Source of the DNA: Novosphingobium sp.
GTDB lineage: Bacteria > Pseudomonadota > Alphaproteobacteria > Sphingomonadales > Sphingomonadaceae
Length of the DNA stretch: 35,317 nt
Assembly (NCBI GenBank): GCA_020853995.1
Contig: JADYXV010000352.1
Location: 1 to 35,317 of the forward strand
Direction: 5' to 3'
In this document: piece by piece, positions 7,832 to 15,702 of the stretch
Position numbering within the stretch: the stretch's first letter is position 1
Layout: every line of letters begins with the position of its first letter
The notes under the pieces: generated by a model
What the model was told of the DNA's origin: nothing
Databases searched by the model: none
The model's input: the letters and a program-made list of their open reading frames with translations, nothing else
Translations under genes and position numbers: made by a program

Positions 7832-8566
7832 ATGCGCACGCTGATCGTCGATGATGAACCTTTGGCGGTGGAGCGCATGCAGATCCTGTGTTCGCGTATT
7901 CCCGCCTTGCAAGTGGTCGGCACTGCCAGCGATGGCGCGGCGGCGCTGCGATTGATCGAAGCGCTGACGCCCGATCTGGTGCTGCTGGATATGACCATGC
8001 CCGAAGTCGACGGCCTTGGCGTGGCGCGGGCGCTGGCGGGGCAGGCCGGCCGTCCGGCGGTGGTGTTTGTAACCGCGCACGATGATTTCGCGGTTGAGGC
8101 GTTTGATTGCGACGCTGTGGATTATGTGCTGAAACCCGTGGCGCAAGAACGGTTGGAGCGCGCGGTAGAGCGGGCGCAGGCGCGGAAAAGTGCGCTGGTT
8201 GAAACGCCGCTTGTGCCGGAAAAACCGGCGACCGAGTGGATCGATGAATTCTGGGTGCCGCACCGTTCGGAATTGATCCGCGTGGCCGCTGCCGATCTTG
8301 AGCGCATTGATGCCGAACGCGATTACGTGCGGCTACATGTGGGCCAGCGCAGTTACATGATGCTGCACACCATCGCCGGACTGGAAGCGCGGCTTGATCC
8401 TGATTGCTTCATCCGCCTGCACCGATCAACCATCGTCAGGAAAGACCGTATCGCGGGCCTGAAGCATGACGGCTTGGGCGTGTGGTCAGTAGAACTGGCG
8501 GATGGTTCGGTGCAGCGGATCGGCCGCACATATCTGGCACGGGTCAAGGCCATGGCCGGACGATAA
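7832..8566 (+). CDS. LytTR-type response regulator
   Basis: A 244-residue regulator. The receiver domain (about 1-115) has the acidic pair D7/D8, phospho-acceptor D53 in 'LVLLDMTMPEVDG', the conserved T81 and K101 ('VLKP'). A LytTR DNA-binding domain follows (about 140-240), recognisable by 'ERDYVRLHVG' and 'FIRLHRSTIVRKDRI'. LytTR proteins bind direct repeats upstream of target promoters; targets cannot be inferred here. ATG 7832 has GAGGGA 6 nt upstream and lies 10 bp after the kinase stop; an upstream GTG (7802) would overlap the kinase gene and is less likely. It is the cognate partner of the preceding kinase. Confidence 0.94.
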   Translation: MRTLIVDDEPLAVERMQILCSRIPALQVVGTASDGAAALRLIEALTPDLVLLDMTMPEVDGLGVARALAGQAGRPAVVFVTAHDDFAVEAFDCDAVDYVLKPVAQERLERAVERAQARKSALVETPLVPEKPATEWIDEFWVPHRSELIRVAAADLERIDAERDYVRLHVGQRSYMMLHTIAGLEARLDPDCFIRLHRSTIVRKDRIAGLKHDGLGVWSVELADGSVQRIGRTYLARVKAMAGR

Positions 8567-8568
8567 CC

Positions 8569-8602
8569 ACCCCGCTTGCCCCTTGCGCAGGCCAAGCGGG
8601 GT
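8569..8602. terminator. Hairpin between convergent genes
   Basis: ACCCCGCTTG (8569-8578) and CAAGCGGGGT (8593-8602) form a perfect 10-bp GC-rich stem in the 49-bp gap between the response regulator (plus) and the malic enzyme gene (minus). There is no U-run on either side. Position and strength suggest a shared, two-way transcription end. Confidence 0.6.
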
Positions 8603-8615
8603 GAGCATCAACAGA

Positions 8616-10880
8616 TCAGCCGACAATCCCTGCAGCGGCCAGCACGGCCAGCGTCAGGATATCGGGGGCGATCGATGTCATCGCGGCGATCTGTACGGGC
8701 TTTTCCATGCCGATCAGCATCGGGCCGATCACGGCATTGCCTGCCAGTTCGCGCAGCAGCTTGGCCGAGATATTGGCCGATTGCAGGCCCGGCATGATCA
8801 GTACGTTGGCAGGGCCTGACAGGCGGCTGAACGGGTAGTTCGCCATGACTTTGGGGTTGAGTGCGGCATCCGGTGCCATTTCGCCTTCGTATTCGAAGCC
8901 GGGGTTTTCCTCGTCCAGAATGGCCACCGCACCGCGAACCGAATCAAGCCAGCGGCCGTAAGGGTTGCCGAAGGTGGAGTAGGACAGGAACGCAACGCGC
9001 GGTTCGTGGCCCATGCGGCGGGCAACGGCTGCGGTTTCCTTGGCAATGTGCGCAAGCTCTTCTGCCGAAGGCCGCTCGTTCACGGTCGTATCGGCCAGGA
9101 ACACGGTGTAATTCTTGGCCACCATCAGGTGGACACCGAAGGGCAGATGGCCGGGCTTGGGTTCCAGCACGCGCCGCACGTCTTTCATCGACTGTGCAAA
9201 AGTGCGTGTCATGCCCGTTATCAACGCATCGCCATGGCCCAGCGCCACCAGCAAGGATGCAAAGACGTTCCGGTCATGATTGACCATGCGCTTGACGTCA
9301 CGTTCCATATAGCCGCGACGCTTGAGCTTTTCATAAAGGTACGTGACCATTTCGGGCACCAGCGGCGAAACCGACGAGTTGTGGATTTCGTAGGATTCCG
9401 GATTGCTGACGCCCAGTTCGGTCAGCAGATCGAGCACGGCTGGCGTCCGGCCCACCAGAACCGGTGTGCCATAGCCGAAATCCTTGAACTGGATCGCGGC
9501 ACGCAGCACCACTTCGTTCTCGGCCTCGGCAAAGACCACCCGCTTGGGGTTGTTCTTGGCCGTGGCAAAGACATTGGTCAGCACCGAGGTCGTGGGGTTG
9601 AGACGTGCCTTGAGGCTGTTGCGATAAGCGTCAAAATCCTCGATCGGCTTTTGCGCTACGCCTGAATCCATAGCCGCTTTGGCAACAGCGGACGATACGA
9701 CTTCCATCAGGCGCGGATCGAACGGCGCGGGGATGATGTAATCAAGCCCGAAAGTGTGGTTGATGCCATAAGCGGCGGCAACTTCCTCAGGCACCGGTTC
9801 GCGCGCCAGTTCGGCAATTGCGCGCGCGGCTGCAATCTTCATTTCCTCGTTGATCGCCGTGGCGCGCACATCGAGTGCGCCGCGGAAGATGAACGGGAAG
9901 CCCAGCACGTTATTGACCTGGTTGGGGTAATCCGACCGGCCCGTAGCGACGATGCAATCGGGACGGATCGCTTTGGCTTCGGGCGGGGTGATTTCAGGAT
10001 CAGGGTTGGCCATCGCAAAGATGATTGGCTGCGGGGCCATTTTCGTTACCCAGTCAGGCTTTAACGCCCCTGCGGCAGACAGGCCGAGGAAGATGTCTGC
10101 ACCATCCAAGGCGTCTTCCAGGCTGCGCGCAGGCGTATCAACCGCGTGCGCGCTTTTCCACTGGTCCATGCCGCCTTCACGGCCGCGATAGATCACGCCC
10201 GAACGGTCACACATGATGACGTTGTCGTGGCGCACGCCCATCGCCTTGATCAGCGCGGTGCAGGCAATGGCAGCCGCGCCCGCGCCATTGACCACGACTT
10301 TGACCTCGTTCAGCTGGCGTCCGGTCAGGAAGCAGGCGTTCAGCAGTCCGGCGGCAGAAATGATCGCGGTTCCATGCTGGTCATCGTGCATGATCGGGAT
10401 TTTCAGGCGTTCTTTCAGCGCCTGTTCGATGATGAAGCATTCGGGCGCCTTGATATCTTCAAGGTTGATGCCGCCAAAACTCGGCTCCATCAGCGCAACC
10501 GCTTCGATGAACTTGTCTGCGTCTTCGGTATCAAGCTCGATGTCGATGGAATCCACATCGGCAAAGCGTTTGAACAGGACCGCCTTGCCCTCCATCACCG
10601 GCTTGGATGCCAACGCGCCCAGATTGCCAAGGCCAAGGATGGCTGTGCCGTTGGAAATCACCGCCACAAGGTTGCCCTTGGCGGTATATTCATAGGCATC
10701 GGAAGGGTTTTCCGCGATTGCGCGTACCGGCACGGCAACGCCGGGGGAATAGGCGAGCGACAAATCGCGCTGGGTTGCCATCGGCTTGGAGGCGATGATT
10801 TCGATCTTACCGGGGCGGATCGTGTTGTGATAGAAAAGCGCCTCGCGCTCGGTGAAGCGGACGTTGCTTTCCTCGGACAT
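8616..10880 (-). CDS. maeB: NADP-dependent malic enzyme, MaeB type with C-terminal phosphotransacetylase-like domain
   Basis: A 754-residue protein that oxidatively decarboxylates malate to pyruvate with NADP+, supplying NADPH and pyruvate. The N-terminal malic domain (about 15-155) shows 'AYSPGVAVPV', and 'IPIMHDDQHGTA' marks the active-site and metal region. The Rossmann-type NAD(P) domain (about 160-400) contains 'VVNGAGAAAIA'. The last ~320 residues form the phosphate acetyltransferase-like domain of the large MaeB enzymes, which is regulatory rather than catalytic in characterised members. Start ATG 10880 has GGGGAA just upstream. Length matches the family (about 750-760). It may work with the fumarase encoded nearby, since malate is that enzyme's product, but the two genes are not in one operon. 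Confidence 0.96.
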   Translation of the reverse strand: MSEESNVRFTEREALFYHNTIRPGKIEIIASKPMATQRDLSLAYSPGVAVPVRAIAENPSDAYEYTAKGNLVAVISNGTAILGLGNLGALASKPVMEGKAVLFKRFADVDSIDIELDTEDADKFIEAVALMEPSFGGINLEDIKAPECFIIEQALKERLKIPIMHDDQHGTAIISAAGLLNACFLTGRQLNEVKVVVNGAGAAAIACTALIKAMGVRHDNVIMCDRSGVIYRGREGGMDQWKSAHAVDTPARSLEDALDGADIFLGLSAAGALKPDWVTKMAPQPIIFAMANPDPEITPPEAKAIRPDCIVATGRSDYPNQVNNVLGFPFIFRGALDVRATAINEEMKIAAARAIAELAREPVPEEVAAAYGINHTFGLDYIIPAPFDPRLMEVVSSAVAKAAMDSGVAQKPIEDFDAYRNSLKARLNPTTSVLTNVFATAKNNPKRVVFAEAENEVVLRAAIQFKDFGYGTPVLVGRTPAVLDLLTELGVSNPESYEIHNSSVSPLVPEMVTYLYEKLKRRGYMERDVKRMVNHDRNVFASLLVALGHGDALITGMTRTFAQSMKDVRRVLEPKPGHLPFGVHLMVAKNYTVFLADTTVNERPSAEELAHIAKETAAVARRMGHEPRVAFLSYSTFGNPYGRWLDSVRGAVAILDEENPGFEYEGEMAPDAALNPKVMANYPFSRLSGPANVLIMPGLQSANISAKLLRELAGNAVIGPMLIGMEKPVQIAAMTSIAPDILTLAVLAAAGIVG

Positions 10881-10985
10881 GATGTTCCCCGTCTATCTGG
10901 CGATAAGATTATGCCACTGTCGGACCTTGGCCGCTACGTCAAGGCGCGTAATACCCTTGGTTAATGTGCAAATCTGCCGTTTTTG

Positions 10986-11012
10986 CGACAGCGACTGGCT
11001 GTCGGGCTTTTT
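10986..11012. other. Hairpin at the 3' end of the membrane protein gene
   Basis: CGACAGC (10986-10992) and GCTGTCG (10998-11004) form a 7-bp stem with a 5-nt loop. On the plus strand it is followed by GGCTTTTT, which looks like a terminator, yet no plus-strand gene ends here. On the minus strand it follows directly after the membrane protein stop but has CAAAAA instead of a U-run. Direction is therefore unclear. Confidence 0.35.
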
Positions 11013-12657
11013 ACAAATCTTTTGGCTGCAAGGCGGGCATGCCAAGGCGGCGCACTTTGAACAGCATGCTGCGGTTTTCCTGCCATACCAATTGCAAGCG
11101 CGGGTCGCCCGTGCGCGGCAAGCCGGTATCGATCAGCCAGACATAATCGACGCGTTCAATCGGCGCGAACTTCAGCGCGTTATCGACTGTACGACGCCAG
11201 CCACCGGCGCAGCGGCGCGACCATACGAATTCCGATGGATCGGCGGTGAAATTGCGACCGGGGCGGAAACGCGGCACCACCATGTGCAGGCCGGGAACTG
11301 CCCAGTTATCAGTCACCCACGCCTGCCGGTACAGGCTGGCAAGGCTGGCCAGATGATCGCGGCGGGTATTGCGCCATGATTCGTTAAGGCACGAATGTTC
11401 GACAAAGGCCAGCACGCGGCTGCCGGGTTCAACGTGCGTCAGCGCCGAAAGCTGTTTCTTGTAATCGTCCTCATATCCGGCAAAGCTCCACGCCGTGACC
11501 GAAAGGCGCAGCGCCAGCAGGCCCATTCCGCTGTAGGCCACCCACTTTGCCCATTCAGGCTTGCGCGCGCGGCTCCAGTCCTGAAGGCCAAGGCCCAGCA
11601 TTGCCGCAACCGGCAGCAGGCGGATATCGACGAACGATGATCCGTTGATATCGCTCGGGATCGCAAGAAACAGCACGAACACCATGAGCGCAGGCAAGCC
11701 CTGACGCCAGCGCCACCGCGCGCCAAGGAACGGCCCGACCAGCACCAGCAGGCCCGCAATGATCGAAGTGCCGAAATCCAGCAGCTTGGACTGATCGCGC
11801 AACGTCAGGACAAAGGACCATGCCTTCTGGTCCCAGCGCCAGATGTTGACCGATTTGGTTTCGGGCGAAAACGCCTTCCACAGCGCGATGGTGATTACCG
11901 TGGCCAGCAGCGGCCAGCAGGCCTGCCACAACCGCAGGCCGATGGCCTTCCAGTCCAGCGATTTCAGCCATTCACGGTTGGCCAGATCACGCCAGCGCCA
12001 GCCTTCGGGCAGTTCGTCCATCGCGCGGCCAAAGGCATGTGCGCCAACCAGCAAGGCCAGCAGCAAGCCGCCGATGGCGTGGCACAGCATGGCCACCGGT
12101 TGCGCCATCACCAGCATCACGGCGCGCGCACGCGGGTTGCGCTTTTCCAGCCAGAGAGACGCACCAAACGCGGTGAGCGCAAGGCCGGTGGCAAGGATGT
12201 AATTGAGGAAGCCCGTCAGCAGCGGGAAGCTGAACACGAACATCAAGGACCATGCCGCAGCGTGTCCGCCCTTGGGGTTCAGCATGCGGATGGTCCACAG
12301 GCAACCGCCTGCAAACAGGCCCGTGGCCAGCACCGTGCTCCACCAGCCCGCCGCCAGAATGCCGAATTGCGCGCCCAGCACTTTCATCAGCACGCCGCCA
12401 CCGATGTTCAGCGTGAACACCCATTTCCACGTGAAATACTTTTCCAGCGGATTGCCGGGGCCGGCCGCTTCAATCGCGGCGGCACCCATGTGGCCGGGAA
12501 TATCGATCAGGGGCGGCACTTCGACCAGCGCGAAAGGCAGGCAGATCAACAGCACACCAAGCGCAATGCCGGGGCCGGACAGCCACGGCAACGCTCCGGC
12601 GCGCGCCAGCAAGTGTTTGACACCTGCCAACCAATCTTTTTCGCGGACTTGCGTCAA
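11011..12657 (-). CDS. Polytopic membrane protein, function unknown (GT-C-like)
   Basis: I do not recognise this protein firmly. It is about 548 residues, with a first hydrophobic helix near 20-40, roughly ten further helices to about residue 390, and a soluble C-terminal part of about 150 residues rich in Trp and Arg. After the first helix comes 'PPLIDIPGHMG', an acidic residue-Pro-x-His pattern in the first extracytoplasmic loop. This resembles the loop of GT-C-fold glycosyltransferases that use lipid-linked sugars; this is only a suggestion. The start is uncertain: there is no ATG near the N-terminus, and TTG 12657 (with GGAG and AGGG upstream) or TTG 12630 are the candidates. The open frame continues upstream opposite mutS, but that part is a shadow. 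Confidence 0.72.
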   Translation of the reverse strand: MTQVREKDWLAGVKHLLARAGALPWLSGPGIALGVLLICLPFALVEVPPLIDIPGHMGAAAIEAAGPGNPLEKYFTWKWVFTLNIGGGVLMKVLGAQFGILAAGWWSTVLATGLFAGGCLWTIRMLNPKGGHAAAWSLMFVFSFPLLTGFLNYILATGLALTAFGASLWLEKRNPRARAVMLVMAQPVAMLCHAIGGLLLALLVGAHAFGRAMDELPEGWRWRDLANREWLKSLDWKAIGLRLWQACWPLLATVITIALWKAFSPETKSVNIWRWDQKAWSFVLTLRDQSKLLDFGTSIIAGLLVLVGPFLGARWRWRQGLPALMVFVLFLAIPSDINGSSFVDIRLLPVAAMLGLGLQDWSRARKPEWAKWVAYSGMGLLALRLSVTAWSFAGYEDDYKKQLSALTHVEPGSRVLAFVEHSCLNESWRNTRRDHLASLASLYRQAWVTDNWAVPGLHMVVPRFRPGRNFTADPSEFVWSRRCAGGWRRTVDNALKFAPIERVDYVWLIDTGLPRTGDPRLQLVWQENRSMLFKVRRLGMPALQPKDL

Positions 12658-12783
12658 AACCCTGTTTACTCCACACCCGCAACCCGCAAGACCGGTACCG
12701 GCTCTAGCCCGTTTGGTGCAGAGTTGCGGATATCCGGCTTTGACAGTTTGAGAAACACGCGCGGCTGGTCTAGCCACCTCCGC

Positions 12784-15384
12784 GTGACGCCTAATGCCCC
12801 AACTCCGATGATGGCGCAATATCTTGCTCTGAAAGAGCAGGCGAGCGACTGCCTGTTGTTCTACCGCATGGGCGACTTTTTCGAGCTGTTCTTCGACGAT
12901 GCGAAGACCGCTGCGCAAGTGCTCGACATTGCGCTGACCAGCCGGGGTGAACATGGCGGAGCGCCCATCCCGATGTGCGGGGTGCCGGTCCATGCCGCAG
13001 AAGGCTACCTTGCCCGCCTGATCCGTGCAGGGTGCCGCGTGGCCATTGCCGAACAGGTTGAAACGCCCGAAGAAGCCAGGAAACGCGGGGGTTCCAAGGC
13101 TTTGGTCGCGCGTGACATCGTGCGCTTTGTCACCGCCGGAACGCTGACCGAAGAAGCCCTGCTCGAACCGCGCCGCGCCAATGTGCTGGCGGCGGTGTGC
13201 GATGTGCGCGGGGTGATCGGCATTGCCGCATGCGATATTTCCACCGGACGGATGGAGCTGGAAGAATGCTCTGCTGATCAGATGGGTGCCGCATTGGCGC
13301 GGCTGGGCGCAACCGAAATAGTTGCGCCTGAAACATGGGATGATGCCCCGTCCGGATGCGTGGCAAGGCCGAATCGGTCGTTCGGCAGTGATGAGGGCGA
13401 AGCGCGGCTTAAGGCGGTGCACGGTGTCACCACGCTGGATGGCTTTGGCCAGTTCACCCGCGCGATGCTGGCAGCGGCAGGCGGGTTGATCGGCTACCTT
13501 GACCATGTGGGCCGTGGCGCTTTGCCATTGCTGTTGCCACCTGTCGCGCGTGAAGCGGGCACACACATGGCGATGGACGAAGCCACGCGGGCCAGCCTTG
13601 AAATCCTGACCAGCACCGGCGGCGGGCGCAAGGGCAGTCTGGTGGAAGCCATTGACCGTTGCGTGACGGGCGCAGGCGCAAGGCTGCTGGCCGACGATCT
13701 TTCGGCACCGCTGACGGATTCGCGCGCCATTTACCGGCGGCTTGAACTGGTAAGCTGGCTGCATGACGATCCGCTGTTGCGCGGCGACATTCGCACCGTC
13801 TTGCGCGCTTTGCCCGATGTGGGCCGCGCGCTGGGGCGGGTGGTTGCAGGGCGCGGTGCTCCGCGTGATCTGGGGCAATTGCGCGATGGTTTGGCCGAGG
13901 CGCGGCGGTTGCATGATATGCTGCGCGCGCGTAGCGACCGGCCTGCGCCGCTGGATGACCTTCTGCCATCGCTGGCAGGGCACGGCGCGCTGGTTGATCT
14001 TTATGCCCGCGCGTTGGTGCCTGCGCCGCCGACCGAGCGATCACAGGGCGGCTTCATTGCCGAGGGTTATGATGCGGCGCTGGACGAATTGCGCCGCGTT
14101 TCGGGCAATTCGCGCCGCGCGATTGCCGCGCTTGAGGCAAAGTACCGCGATGACACCGGCGTTTCGGCGCTGAAAATCCGCCACAACGGCGTGCTGGGCT
14201 ATTTCATCGAAGTGCCCGCGCGCCATGCCGACCGGCTGATGGCGCCCGAATCCGGCTTTACCCATCGCCAGACGATGGCGGGTGCGGTGCGCTTCAACGC
14301 GCTGGCCCTGCACGAAGAGGCCAGCCGAATTGCCGAAAGTGGCGGGCATTCGCTGGCCGCCGAAGAAGCGCATTTTGAGGAATTGGTGAGCCAGGCGGTG
14401 CTGGCCAAGGCTGCCATTGCCCAGACCGCCGCCGCGCTTGCGCGCATCGACGTGGCAGCGGGCCAGGCCGAACGCGCGGCTGAAGGCGGCTGGGCCCTGC
14501 CGCGCGTGGTGGACGAACCAAGCCTTGAAATCACGGGCGGGCGGCATCCGGTGGTCGAGGCCGCGCTAGCCGCCAAGGGCGAACGGTTTGTCGCCAACGA
14601 TTGCCGCCTTGCCCCGACCGACCGCCTCTGGCTGATCGGCGGGCCGAACATGGGCGGTAAATCCACGTTCCTGCGCCAGAACGCGCTGATCGTGCTGCTG
14701 GCGCAAGCGGGCGGGTTCGTGCCAGCACAAGCCGCTACCATCGGCATGGTTGACCGCCTGTTCAGCCGCGTTGGCGCGTCTGACAATCTGGCGCGCGGGC
14801 GCTCCACCTTCATGGTCGAGATGGTCGAAACCGCCGCGATCCTGGCGCAGGCGACCGAGCGCAGCTTTGTGATTCTCGACGAAGTCGGGCGCGGCACATC
14901 GACGTATGATGGCCTTGCGCTGGCATGGGCGGTGGTCGAGGCGGTGCATTCGATCAACCGCAGCCGCTGCCTGTTCGCCACGCATTACCACGAACTCGCC
15001 CGGTTGGCCGAATCGTGCGATTCGCTATCGCTCCACCACGTTCGCGCGCGTGAATGGAAGGGTGATCTGGTGCTGCTGCACGAACTGGCTGAAGGCCCTG
15101 CGGACAAGTCCTATGGCCTTGCCGTGGCGCGGCTGGCAGGTGTGCCTGCACCCGTCGTCAAACGTGCCAAGTCCGTGCTGGAAAAGCTGGAAAAGGGCCG
15201 CGCGGCAACCGGAGGCCTTGCCGCAGGGCTCGATGACTTGCCTCTGTTCGCAGCCGCCATCGAAGCGGCAGAAGAAAAGGTCGACGCCCTGCGCGAGCGG
15301 CTGAACGGTCTGGACATCGACGCCCTGTCCCCGCGCGAGGCGCTGGACTTGCTCTATCAGCTAAAGGCGCAGGCCAACGGGTAG
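12784..15384 (+). CDS. mutS: DNA mismatch repair protein MutS
   Basis: An 866-residue MutS, which recognises base mismatches and small loops and recruits MutL. The N-terminal domain has the mismatch-stacking F32-x-E34 in 'MGDFFELF'. Connector, lever and clamp domains follow. The ATPase domain carries Walker A 'GPNMGGKST' (620-628, K626), Walker B 'VILDE' (696-700), then 'GRGTSTYDG' and 'ATHYHEL'. The C-terminal helix-turn-helix dimer region ends the protein. GTG 12784 is taken as start because it gives the family-like beginning 'TPNAPTPMMAQYLALK'; ATG 12808 or 12811 are alternatives, and no clear ribosome-binding site separates them. It is divergent from the membrane protein gene, with a 126-bp shared upstream region. 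Confidence 0.97.
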   Translation: MTPNAPTPMMAQYLALKEQASDCLLFYRMGDFFELFFDDAKTAAQVLDIALTSRGEHGGAPIPMCGVPVHAAEGYLARLIRAGCRVAIAEQVETPEEARKRGGSKALVARDIVRFVTAGTLTEEALLEPRRANVLAAVCDVRGVIGIAACDISTGRMELEECSADQMGAALARLGATEIVAPETWDDAPSGCVARPNRSFGSDEGEARLKAVHGVTTLDGFGQFTRAMLAAAGGLIGYLDHVGRGALPLLLPPVAREAGTHMAMDEATRASLEILTSTGGGRKGSLVEAIDRCVTGAGARLLADDLSAPLTDSRAIYRRLELVSWLHDDPLLRGDIRTVLRALPDVGRALGRVVAGRGAPRDLGQLRDGLAEARRLHDMLRARSDRPAPLDDLLPSLAGHGALVDLYARALVPAPPTERSQGGFIAEGYDAALDELRRVSGNSRRAIAALEAKYRDDTGVSALKIRHNGVLGYFIEVPARHADRLMAPESGFTHRQTMAGAVRFNALALHEEASRIAESGGHSLAAEEAHFEELVSQAVLAKAAIAQTAAALARIDVAAGQAERAAEGGWALPRVVDEPSLEITGGRHPVVEAALAAKGERFVANDCRLAPTDRLWLIGGPNMGGKSTFLRQNALIVLLAQAGGFVPAQAATIGMVDRLFSRVGASDNLARGRSTFMVEMVETAAILAQATERSFVILDEVGRGTSTYDGLALAWAVVEAVHSINRSRCLFATHYHELARLAESCDSLSLHHVRAREWKGDLVLLHELAEGPADKSYGLAVARLAGVPAPVVKRAKSVLEKLEKGRAATGGLAAGLDDLPLFAAAIEAAEEKVDALRERLNGLDIDALSPREALDLLYQLKAQANG

Positions 15385-15453
15385 TCGCCAGTGCGATATG
15401 CCGGAAAGCCCACCCCGCTGCGACTAACTCCGCCTAGGGCTGCGTAAGTCTCG

Positions 15454-15490
15454 CTCCCCTCTCATTTACGGGAGGGGTCAGGGGTGGCCC
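15454..15490. repeat. Degenerate copy of the GC-rich intergenic palindrome
   Basis: CCCCTCTC (15456-15463) and GGGAGGGG (15470-15477) pair with one mismatch, followed by TCAGGGGTGG. This is the same layout as the better copies at 23293, 23691, 26915 and 26994. It lies in the 318-bp gap after mutS. Confidence 0.6.
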
Positions 15491-15535
15491 TGCAAAGGTT
15501 GCGCGAGAAGCCCTCTCACGCCCTTAGGCCATTAT

Positions 15536-15656
15536 CTTCTTCGGCAACGTAAGCTCCAACTCCGTCATGCTGAACTTGTTTCAGCATCCATTTCTCCCCA
15601 CAAACAGCAGTGTGTGTTGATGGATGGATCCTGAAACAAGTTCAGGATGACGAAAG
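15536..15656. repeat. Long imperfect palindromic intergenic repeat, copy 1
   Basis: Two 28-nt arms, 15563-15590 and 15625-15652, are inverted copies differing at only two positions, separated by a 34-nt loop. The core of each arm is the sequence TGAACTTGTTTCAG or its complement. A second copy with the same arms, similar loop and the same leading CTTCGGCAACGTAA lies at 28551-28665. Both are in gene-free DNA downstream of genes. Together with the degenerate palindrome before it, this is all I see in the gap between mutS and the acyl-CoA synthetase gene. Confidence 0.85.
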
Positions 15657-15702
15657 TGCGAGAACCTTAAGCGAGGGGGATAATTACCAGGCCTTTTTAC
15701 CC

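Noticed and set aside
10146..10964. A 272-codon plus-strand open frame opposite the malic enzyme.
   Set aside because: It is a shadow of the malic enzyme coding sequence with no supporting motif.
12037..12783. The mutS frame is open about 750 bp upstream of the chosen start.
   Set aside because: The upstream part is antisense to the membrane protein gene, is rich in Gln, Arg and Ala without pattern, and known MutS proteins begin near 'PTPMMAQYL'.
12658..13983. Minus-strand frame stays open about 1.3 kb beyond the membrane protein start, opposite mutS.
   Set aside because: The extension lacks any protein-like composition or motif and lies antisense to clearly conserved MutS domains; open antisense frames are common in GC-rich DNA.
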